Part shown: positions 54,718 to 62,804 of the stretch, piece by piece
Numbering within the stretch: position 1 is the stretch's first letter
Layout of the letters: every line of letters starts with the position of its first letter
Assembly: GCA_037179335.1 (NCBI GenBank)
Contig: JAKZHN010000024.1
Span: forward strand, 310,001 to 374,000
Direction of reading: 5' to 3'
Origin: Cyclaneusma minus
Lineage: Eukaryota; Ascomycota; Leotiomycetes; Marthamycetales; Marthamycetaceae
DNA: 64,000 nt
Notes under the pieces: generated by a model
Told to the model about the DNA's origin: nothing
Seen by the model: only the letters and a program-made list of their open reading frames with translations
Databases searched by the model: none
Made by a program: the position numbers and the translations under genes

Positions 54718-55187
54718 TCTGGTGTTGTGAGAGCCAAATCCTCATGCACCGGAGCCATGGCCAAAGTCTGGAGTTTGGAAGGTAGCGGGGTGTTTTTGGG
54801 TCTGTGACCGGGCGTTGGAAAAAAAAACCAGTCAGATGGTGGATTCTTGTGCTGCAATGATCTCGGGATCTCGTCACAGAGTGTTCTGGAGCTTGTCACT
54901 CGTTTGGTTTTATTTGTTCTCACTGGCGGGTTGTACTTTGTTTGCTATTCCTAACTTTCTATCATTATCAGATCTGTGTATATATAGAGCACGATCGCCA
55001 TATACCTAGCGAGAAATTCACGGTCATTCACTCATTTTCGTGAAATATTATCGGTCAGATATGTCTCAATATTTAGGCATGAGGCGCGATGTCTTCTCAC
55101 TTCAGATGGTCGGAATCAAATGAGATGCTTCGTTTGACCTTTGTTGAGGGACGTAGGTGCTTGACATTGGGAAGGTCTAGCTAAGGC

Positions 55188-55426
55188 CCCAGCTCTTATG
55201 GAGCTGGGTATGGCGCTAACAAAGGAGCTAGTGCTGCGGCCTGATATGGCAGGCTGACAACTTTGCCTCGAGGTTTTGACTTGATGGCTTCACAGTTCAC
55301 ACTTGACCTTTCCAAAGCCTTGAAGCCGAATGAAAAAATCACATGCAGCTAATGCCATTGAGCGTAAGCTCATGGAATAAGTTTGGCCGAAAGGCCATTA
55401 TCGGGCCGGGGCGCAACCCCCCCGAT
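55188..55426. other. Cluster of hairpins, two with GNRA tetraloops (candidate structured RNA)
   Basis: Stems seen directly: CCCAGCTC-TTATG-GAGCTGGG (55188-55208, 8 bp); GCGCTA/TAGTGC (55213-55234, one G-U); CCATTGAGC-GTAA-GCTCATGG (55355-55375, one bulge); TGGCC-GAAA-GGCCA (55384-55397); and ATCGGG-CC-GGGG-CGCAA-CCCCCCCGAT (55400-55426, 10 bp with a 2-nt bulge). GTAA and GAAA are GNRA tetraloops, and the last loop contains GCAA. Whether the region is transcribed, and from which strand, is unknown. Confidence 0.45.
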
Positions 55427-55540
55427 CCGAGGGCAAAAAATGCTGAGGGAGGCCGTCGAGATATAAAGTTATATGGGATAAGCGGAGATCCAAAAACAAA
55501 ACCGAAGACGGCATAGTGTTGTGATAAGCTCTTATCTTAT

Positions 55541-55710
55541 ATAGGGCGCAGCCCAATACAAGCAAAGCTGAAATAGGGCGCTAGCCCAATACAAGCACAA
55601 AGCTAGAATAGGGCGCCAGCCCAATACAAGCCAAGCTAAAATAAAGCGCCAGTCCAATACAAGCCAAGCTAGAATTAGAAATAGGGCGCTAGCCTAATAT
55701 AAGCATTGCT
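55541..55710. repeat. 33-bp tandem repeat, five copies, each with a GGGC-GCNA-GCCC hairpin
   Basis: Units begin at 55541, 55573, 55608, 55641 and 55681, with consensus ATAGGGCGCYAGCCCAATAC followed by AAGCCAAGCTAGA. Unit length varies between 30 and 40 bp. The hairpin arms GGGC/GCCC are kept in most copies, while copy 4 (AAAGCGCCAGTCC) has transitions in the arms. Confidence 0.8.
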
Positions 55711-56098
55711 TATAAAAGCCTTTTTTAGGTCCGCTCAATAACAATGCCACGCGGCCGCCGCAGGCGTCCAAGGCAAATAGAGGTTGCATGAGTTGCCCGC
55801 GGTGATCCCTGTATTACCATAATCTTTTTCTGTTTCTGATTTGTCGGCAGGAGCGTCAGGCAATATAGCCTTTACATCTTGCTATTGACTTGTCATTATC
55901 CCCGCAAACTTTGATGCCATGACTCGGTCGTTGCATTATTGAACTTAATAGGCCAGGTCGGTCTCTTCTCCTCCCCTTCCGTCTTTGTTTTCCATTTTCA
56001 TTCAAATCAGGACCGTTCTACGACGACTATTCTACAACACCTGCTCAGCGAAATATCACTATTCCACAGCCATATCTCTCCAACACTTTACCTCAATC

Positions 56099-57199
56099 AT
56101 GGCCTCTCAACAAGCCAATAATACCTTCCATCTCTTTCCGCTCCTCCCCTCAGAGATTCGCCGTATGATATGGCGGTCGGCATTTATACCTCAACGCTTC
56201 CAACTTACTATCAACGAATACGAGTGGTTTAGCTTCACCTCCGAGTATTACCGCCATCCAGCCCAAGCCCAATGGCTCTCACCACAGACTCTACTTCTCG
56301 TGAACAAAGAAGCCCACGAAGAGTTCGAATCTGCCTACGAACCCTTCTACGAGACACCACCACCGATGTACTACTGGGGTCCCAGCACCAAAAGTCATAT
56401 TCCGCATTGGTCTGAGAAGCCCATGAAACGCAAACGTTACATCAACAAATCCTTAGACACCATCTGCATTCCCGACGCCGCCTTTGAAACCTGGCCGGAA
56501 AAAGAGCCGTCAAGTCATCTCACCGGCATAAAATACCTGGAATTCGACTACGGGGCTTGCGATACCGATGAGGGCGAGCTTCTCTGGTCCAGACAACGGT
56601 GGAACACCTATTCGTCTACCGACCCAAGTTTCAGGAATGAGTGGATTCCTGATTTCAGGTCTCTTCGCAACTCTCTTGAGATGGTCACATTGAGGCCGTT
56701 ATATTCACGCTTCGAGCAACATTGGGTGTACGACCCGCCGGAATATGGTATGAAAGAGGAGGATAGGTTCACTACTGCCAATCTACCTTACTATCACAAC
56801 AACAACATGCACTACATGTGCGAAGCACTGGCATTCGCAATGGGTATGGGGAAAGACCTCTCACACTATGAGGGTCCTAAGATAGTAGTGATACTTGCTA
56901 CGGAACCAAGCCCGTGCGATTCTTCGTACACGGAGGAGCATGATGGCTTTGGCTATGACTATAGTGAGGCCACTTGGAAGTTACCAGACATGAACGGTTG
57001 GTACACCAAGTGCAATTTCGACAAACCGAGTCCCAGTATTTGGGCACGTCTCAAAGCTACGCAACCCGAGGAATACTTGCGATCTGCAAAGGAGGTGGAT
57101 GCCGGCGGGACGGGCTTGTGGTGTATTCGAGAGGTTGTGGGGTTTGATATTGACAAGGAGGTCAAAGAAAATCCTATGCTTTCTCCATACGACGATTAG
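56099..57199 (+). CDS. 2EXR-domain protein
   Basis: A single exon encodes 366 aa from the ATG at 56099; upstream codons in the same frame start at TTG and are 5' UTR. The N-terminus has the 2EXR signature NTFHLFPLLPSEIRRMIWRS AF followed by an extended beta-rich region (LSPQTLLLVNKEAHEEFESA, PDAAFETWPEKE, GIKYLEFDYGACD). 2EXR proteins are a large, fungus-specific, often lineage-expanded family of unknown function with an F-box-like first helix. The C-terminal part is acidic and aromatic, with no catalytic motif. Members often sit in fast-evolving regions, as here. Family assignment is fairly sure; function is not. Confidence 0.8.
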   Translation: MASQQANNTFHLFPLLPSEIRRMIWRSAFIPQRFQLTINEYEWFSFTSEYYRHPAQAQWLSPQTLLLVNKEAHEEFESAYEPFYETPPPMYYWGPSTKSHIPHWSEKPMKRKRYINKSLDTICIPDAAFETWPEKEPSSHLTGIKYLEFDYGACDTDEGELLWSRQRWNTYSSTDPSFRNEWIPDFRSLRNSLEMVTLRPLYSRFEQHWVYDPPEYGMKEEDRFTTANLPYYHNNNMHYMCEALAFAMGMGKDLSHYEGPKIVVILATEPSPCDSSYTEEHDGFGYDYSEATWKLPDMNGWYTKCNFDKPSPSIWARLKATQPEEYLRSAKEVDAGGTGLWCIREVVGFDIDKEVKENPMLSPYDD

Positions 57200-57698
57200 A
57201 GGTTGAAGGACCGCGCGCTGAGCTGGCTTGTACTGTGCTCACAGTGTTCGAAATTGCCTGTTCTACGTCCACATTCTTCAAGATTCGGTTTGCTGCGGTC
57301 AGCTGTTTCTTATCTTCGGTCGTCAGCTAGCTTCTCGATGTTTTTATCTCATTGCATATAGCTGCTATCTTCTGTTCCTTCCTCGTGGCTAACCCATACT
57401 TCTGAACAACTGGCTGGGGAGGAGTGTGACTGTCCTGTGAGCAATCGCAGTCAAGTCTAGTTAATGTCATATAAGTTCCTCATAGTCTGAACGTGCCCAG
57501 TAACTTGCATCCTTTCAAGCTAGAGCCACCAGAAGAAGTTTTCAGATATTTGTCCCCCATCGTCTTGACGTCCGCTCAATTTACAAGAAGGAAATCGGCA
57601 CGGTGTTTTGCGAAAGTGCTCCGGGAATGGTCTCTAGACCTTCCCCTGTTGGAGCCTCAGGCCCATAGAGCACTAAACGCGATTTCAAAGTCTAGAAG
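57200..57698. other. Gene-free stretch
   Basis: This is the 3' flank of the 2EXR gene. No open frame has recognisable features. The 63-bp repeat follows directly. Confidence 0.4.
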
Positions 57699-57950
57699 AC
57701 GCTAGACCTAGTTGCTGCTAGCGCTCCGCTGGTGACTCAAAGAGTGCGGTGCTTCTTTTTGACGCTAGTTGGCCTTGCTGCTAGGGCTCCGCTGGTGACT
57801 CAAAAAGTTCGGTGCTGCTTTTTAATGCTAATTGGCGTTGCTGCTAGGCTTCCGCTAGTAAAAGAAGTGCGGTGCTCCTTTTTGACGCTAGTTGGCCTTG
57901 CTGCTAGCGCTCCGCTGGTGAGCTCAAGAAGGGCGCTCTTTTTTGAGCTC
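57699..57950. repeat. 63-bp tandem repeat keeping one frame open
   Basis: Units with the core TTGCTGCTAGCGCTCCGCTG begin at 57712, 57775, 57838 and 57898, with periods of 63, 63 and 60 bp. A partial unit precedes them. On the plus strand the repeat reads (V/T)QxVRCxFLxLxGxAAxxPLV in three successive units without a stop, but there is no ATG in front. The copies differ at many third positions. Confidence 0.75.
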
Positions 57951-58125
57951 TCTTTTCTCTTTAGCTTGAATGTCAGTCTTATACTTGGCTTGCCGGTCTC
58001 AGTACCTCTCGGCCAGTATCGCCGTGATAGTAAAGCCTGTATATAAAGTGCCTCCATCTGACGGCATGTAGAATGGAAAAGGAGTCGAGGGTCGTCCTCG
58101 CTCTCTATGTTCTTCCACTACAGAC

Positions 58126-58504
58126 TTGTCTGTCTCTTGTCGTTTGTCCAAAACCTCAGAGCACTCTGTTCCCTTCATGAGAGCTAGGAAAGCTGCTAAA
58201 ATGTGCTCAAAGGATCGACGACATCAAACTATCTCGTCGGTCCATACCAATAACTGTCGTCGTCGTCATTTCCTATCACTGTCATTTGTACCTGTCAACA
58301 TCGACAAAAACCGTCGATATCGTGAGTAACTGTCAATATCGTCAGTAACCACTGCAAGTGTGGTCAGCAACTTATCGGAGTCTGGTTCCCAGGCGAGCTG
58401 GTCGCTTAGATTTGTTGTTTACTTCCTCTTTCCGGTCCGTCACAACCAGCATCACCCGCAGCCCGCCCCTAGTCTTACCTTGCCTGGCCTCTCCACAGCT
58501 CAAA
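58126..58504. repeat. Upstream flank of the first tandem-family copy (duplicated at about 58975-59340)
   Basis: The words CTTGTCGTTTGTCCAAAAC, GAAAGCTGCTAAAATGTGCT, CAAAGGATCGACGACATCAAA and TAACTGTCGTCG recur in the same order upstream of the second gene copy with scattered substitutions. The duplicated unit therefore includes the promoter and 5' leader as well as the coding sequence. Confidence 0.65.
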
Positions 58505-58891
58505 ATGTCAGGCGCCTCTTGCCCTCCAGATTTTCTGAGCACCCTAGAGCAAGGTTCTCTCATCTATTTACCGGAATACAAAGACGCAAACAGCAAATCC
58601 CCTCACACTCGCTGTGGGCGTGAGCGCAACACGCAAGATCCTGGGCCGTACGGCCACCCGGTTATAGTCCTCCATGTTGAGGACATACAAGGAGAGAGCC
58701 CCCGCGTTGCTATCTGTAATGTGGGTAGTCCAATCGATTCTTCCAGTATGCTGTCCTTACCGATTCTGCGCAAGGTTACTTCTGCGTCCGAGCAGCAACG
58801 TAAACACTGGGGCACCAGCACTATCCCAATATGTGATCTCTCAGAAGAAGCATGCTTCGAACTCGGACTCGCAACAGCTTGGCGATATTAA
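58505..58891 (+). CDS. Truncated member of a local tandem family (unknown function)
   Basis: Exons 58505..58720 and 58775..58891 (intron GTGGGT...GCAAG) give 110 aa. The protein begins MSGASCPPDFLSTLEQGSLI, has GPYGHPVIVLHVEDIQGESP RVAICN, then TSASEQQRKHWGTSTIPICD, and ends early with LGLATAWRY. The intron position and the flanking words VAICN/TSASE are the same as in the full-length neighbour at 59341, but homology stops soon after IPICDLSEEAC. The 54-nt intron is a multiple of three and has no stop, so retention would also be in frame. The pattern G-S-L-I-Y-L-P ... HPVIVL ... VAICNVTS loosely recalls small SH3-like barrels of the PemK/MazF type; that is only a resemblance by eye. This may be a decaying copy. 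Confidence 0.55.
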   Translation: MSGASCPPDFLSTLEQGSLIYLPEYKDANSKSPHTRCGRERNTQDPGPYGHPVIVLHVEDIQGESPRVAICNVGSPIDSSSMLSLPILRKVTSASEQQRKHWGTSTIPICDLSEEACFELGLATAWRY

Positions 58892-59340
58892 ATATTTATT
58901 ATAAAGATTCATGTCAGATTAACCATTACCTTGCACCAACTCTCTAAGCTTTGGTTAGTAAGCTGCATTTTCATCTATCGCTTGTCGTTTGTTCAAAACT
59001 TCACGGCACTCCCTCACCTACCTATATAAGAACTGAGAAAGCGGCTAAGATATATTCAAAGAACCGACGAAATCAAAATTCCTTACTAGTCTATAGACGT
59101 AACTGTCACTGTACCTGTCACCATCATCAGTCCCTGTCACTGCCGTGATTAACTGTCGAATCCTTAGTAGTCACCGTGAATATTATCACTAAACAGGGTG
59201 AATTTCAGTTCCCAGAGGGCTGTCTCCGGGATCCATTGTTTTCTTCCACTCTGCTTCCTGCACATCACAACAAGCACAACAAGCAAAACCAGCACGTTCG
59301 GCCGCCAATTTTCTACACTGCCTGATTTCTCTCTTGCACA

Positions 59341-60397
59341 ATGCCGCCCGCATCATATTCTGAAGATTTCTTGCGCAGTTTGGGGCCCGGATCACTCCTG
59401 TATTTGCCTGCCTATAAAGAGGCCAACCGAAGATGTCCCCATGTTCATTGCGGCCGAGATGAGAAGAATCCTGGCCCTTACGGCCGCCCAGTCATTGCCA
59501 TGCAATTCGAGGATGTGAATGGAGAGAACCCCAGAGTTGCGATATGCAACGTGAGTATTTCGGTCCATTCCTTGAGTTCTTTCGTCGTTACTGATTATGC
59601 TGAAGATCACTTCTGCGTCCGAAGAGCAGCGTAAGAGTTGGGGGACAAAGACTATACCGATTTGCGTCCTCACTAAGGAAAAGTGTCGTTTGTTGCGCCG
59701 CATCGACCAAAGTTCTTGCAGAGCCCTCCATTTGACAGCATGGAAGGTGGACAAGGATTCCAGGGTCGTTATATGCATCTATGTCGTACCTCTACAAACT
59801 CTTGAGCGATACCGGGACTGTCATCCACAACAATACAAACTCACCGCAGAGGCCCATCAGAAGCTCTGGGCCCTAGTCAAGCCATGCAAATCTTTCAAGC
59901 CACCTGCGCCTCCATTCGGCTGCACTAGGCAAGAACACGCATCCATTGTGGAGAGGGAGTGTCCGGAGTGGTTCGAGACGGACGTGGAGCCTCACTGGAT
60001 TCATAATGAGGAGACGTGCAAGACATATAGTCTGCGCCAAACTCGTCAAGCTCTGGGGAGGGACTGTGGACCAGGCGAGGTCGTCGCCAACACATCTTCC
60101 GTGGGTGTTTCCTCCTCCAGCAGCATTCTACCCGGTATTTCCTACGCCAAGGCCGTCCAAACAAAGGCCCCAACAAACCCCCCTTCATCAAGCATAGAGC
60201 CGGCTCAAGACATGGATACACTTTCAAATCGCAGTGCTAGCCCACCTCATCAGGCTCCAGAAGTCCGTCAAGCACCTTCTACGAATGACGTCCGCAACAC
60301 CTCATCATCAAGACGCAGATCGAAGAAGCCTGAAGCCCGGAAAACAGCGCCATTGCTGGAATATCTCAAAGTCAAACAGCCACAACGTCGTAGGTAG
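59341..60397 (+). CDS. Full-length member of the local tandem family (unknown function)
   Basis: Exons 59341..59550 and 59606..60397 (GTGAGT donor, phase 0) give 333 aa. N-terminal domain: SLGPGSLLYLPAYKEANRRC, GPYGRPVIAMQFEDVNGENP, RVAICN joined to ITSASEEQRKSWGTKTIPIC. The middle is mixed (DSRVVICIYVVPLQTLERYR, HQKLWALVKPCKSFKPP) and includes Cys/His/Trp-rich segments (ERECPEWFETDVEPHWIHNE). The C-terminal third is Ser/Pro-rich and ends in a basic patch (SSRRRSKKPEARKTAP, LLEYLKVKQPQRRR), perhaps a nuclear signal. Its 5' part is duplicated in the gene before it and its 3' end in the relic after it. I do not recognise a named family. Confidence 0.65.
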
Positions 60398-61090
60398 AGG
60401 ATTTCTGTGATGTACAGTCAGGGGGTTCTTTGTTAAATGTTCGAAGATGGAAATGGATGAGCAAGGGGTTGTTGGTTTTCGCTGTTGTGAGCTATTTGGG
60501 ATTGAAGATGATTGAGATACGAGTTCATGACGAGAAATACGAAATTGTGGTTCTAAGACAGGGGCATCAGAATGGCTTTTCATTCCGCCTCCACCTCATC
60601 AGAACAGTGGCGCCCCTTCCCGATCTCTAGGCAATTCTTCAGGCCCCTCTGCAAACGTCGCCCACGACAAGTCATCTCCCCAACAAACATCAAAGCCCCG
60701 CCACCGCCGCCGCTCCCAGGACCAGCCACAAGCCTCCTTGTTGGCGTTTCTCAAACCCAAACAACCGCAGAGTCGAAATGGGCAACAACGGTTTGCCCAG
60801 TAGGCAAAAATCAGCATGGAAAGCTATAAGTATACAAGGGGGATGGGATGATTGTTGTCCTTTTGTTTGTTGCCGGAGTAGGATGCTTTATTTCTCTACG
60901 TCCGAGTTCCTTCTGATCTGACGTTGTTTTCTAAAGTATCCGGTCCAAGTTCTTTCTTCAATGTACGAGTATGGAAATGGAGGATTAGCAGTGGTGTTTG
61001 TTTACTTTGTCCGAGAAATTTTAGGAAGCCGATTGAGATACAGGTGCTCACCTATGATATGACACAGGTACGGAAAGATGGTTCAGGACC
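60398..61090 (+). pseudogene. Third, 3'-only relic of the tandem family, with duplicated 3' flanks
   Basis: From about 60628 to 60803 one frame reads SLGNSSGPSANVAHDKSS, then RHRRRSQDQPQASLLAFLKP and KQPQSRNG up to a stop at 60801-60803. This matches the C-terminus of the gene at 59341 (RRRSKKP...LLEYLKVKQPQRRR). No 5' part is present. The 3' flanks are duplicated too: the segment with ATGGAAATGG and GATTGAGATAC occurs at 60440-60530 and again at 60965-61045. It is therefore a partial copy left by unequal exchange. Confidence 0.6.
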
Positions 61091-61259
61091 GAGAAAATGG
61101 GATTACTTCCTAAAAGTTGTCTTATACTCTCTAAAGATGGTTCTAAGCCTATGTTTAGTTATGAAGTCAAATCAGAAACCGTTTTAAACGCTCACACAAT
61201 GGTTAACAAGTCAAACTTGTGAGCTCGCTAGAGCTATGGATGTTCTGCGCGATTCTGAC

Positions 61260-62070
61260 AACCAGATTAAAGGCCGAAGCCAGTTTGACGGCCGAGTACC
61301 GATTGAGTGCCGAGTGCCAAATTGAGGACCGATAGACAAATAAACGCTTGACAGCCAGATCTGGGGCCAATACTGTAATACTTCGACGGAGTAATGACAA
61401 CTTGCTGCCGACGCAACCGGGGCACACATTTCACCCCTATACGCACTGACATGACGGCTGAACAATTTACTTTTGTATTTATTTACCATGTGTTCAAGCA
61501 CCACGGCACGCCCGAATCTATCATCAGCGACAGAGATACCCTATTCACATTCAAGTTTTGGACGATTTTGTGCGCACAACTAGGAGTAGACCGAAAAATC
61601 AGTACAGCATTTCATGCACAAACAGACGGCCTTAACGAGCGGCTGAATGGAATCTTGGAACAGTATTTGCGCTTTTTTACAGCATTCGAGCAGAACGACT
61701 GGGTGGATCTCCTGCCAATTGCGGAATATGTCTACAACTCAACTCCAACATCAATCACGGGTAGTATAAAAGAGTAGAAGGGGGAAAGAAATCAGATTTC
61801 GATACAGTTTCCAGTATCAAGGGAATCCTGCATATCCCAAATTATCAGGAAGCTCCCAAGTGATTAAAAATATTCCAAAGAACCGAAAACATTTAGGATA
61901 ACTGCCCGAGTAATCATTAAGCCAAATTCGTAAGCCCGGTCAAGTAATAAAAGTTCCGCGTGATCTCGACAGTCGACAGCCAGATTGACGGCCAAAGCCA
62001 GACAGATAAACGGTCAGAAAGCAAATCAATGGCCGAGTGCCAGGATAATGACTGACCAGGCTGACATATA
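61260..62070 (+). mobile_element. Ty3/Gypsy retrotransposon relic (integrase core)
   Basis: The frame 61394-61777 encodes an integrase core: HGTPESIISDRDTLF, CAQLGVDRKISTAFHAQTDG, LNERLNGILEQYLR, DWVDLLPIAEYVYNSTPTS. The Asp of ISDRD and the Glu of LNER are separated by 35 residues, as in DD35E enzymes. The first Asp, the zinc-binding domain, RT, RNase H, protease and Gag are all missing, and a stop follows at 61775-61777, so the element is dead. Degenerate repeats with GACGGCCGA and GACAGCCAG lie on both sides (61260-61370, 61970-62065) and resemble the block at 7.74-8.25 kb. Confidence 0.8.
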
Positions 62071-62804
62071 GTAGTAGGAAGGGAAAAGAAATCTGGGTAC
62101 AGTTTATACAGTTTATACAGTTTATACAGTTTACGGTCTCGAGGGCATCCTCAGATCCTGCATATGCCACATCATTGGGAATCTCCCAAGCGATTGCAAA
62201 TATCCCAAACAACCGAAAATATTCAAAATCATTGAGACTATTTCCCCGGTGTTCAGGGATGCCCCAGGTAGCTAGGAATATTGAAAAGTAATTTCTTTTT
62301 TTGAAAAATAAAATTATAGGAAACATCACCACCCATGGATGTCAGGCCGTATCCCAAGTTTTGCTTTTCATGTCACTGTACACGGCATTCCTCTCATGAT
62401 CTAGGTATGGAACCTAGACTCTAGAGTAGCATTTACCTTGCTACATCACAACAACGACAAGGGCCAGCGGCTAGAATGAAAGGTCCAGGGAAACTCAGGA
62501 TCTCATTGTCATTCTCACGTCATTCCACTAATCTAGAAGGAGTCATTTCCGCTTCTTAGACTCCAAAGAAGAAGAAGAAGCTATAGGGGTATCGTATGCA
62601 AATGCAACGCTCGGTCAGGAAAGGAGGATAAAGACAACCTCAGGGCACCGAAAGGACAAACTCCGCTCACACACCAGCTACTCCAACAATTTCAAAAGAC
62701 CGCCGCTATCAGGCGGATGCTACCATCACGTCCATCCTGATGCATCACGAATTGATCTTCACAAACTCATCCATCCTCAAGCCAGATCAGCCAGCCGACT
62801 CGGG
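62071..62804. other. Gene-free stretch with a 9-bp microrepeat
   Basis: ACAGTTTAT is repeated four times in tandem at 62099-62134 (the last copy ends in C). The rest is AT-rich and shows no gene. It forms the 3' flank of the thaumatin-like gene. Confidence 0.55.

Larger units (their letters stand above)
54718..56098. other. Intergenic region with structured repeats
   Basis: A 1.4-kb gene-free region. From 55.18 to 55.71 kb it is dense in potential hairpins (separate entries). TATAAAAG at about 55711-55718 is followed by a T run, resembling an LTR-type promoter. The leader of the next gene is CT-rich. Confidence 0.45.

Noticed and set aside
55384..55397. Hammerhead ribozyme, suggested by GGCC-GAAA-GGCC
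   Set aside because: The obligatory CTGATGA core and the matching second GAAA are absent, so only a generic GNRA hairpin is claimed.
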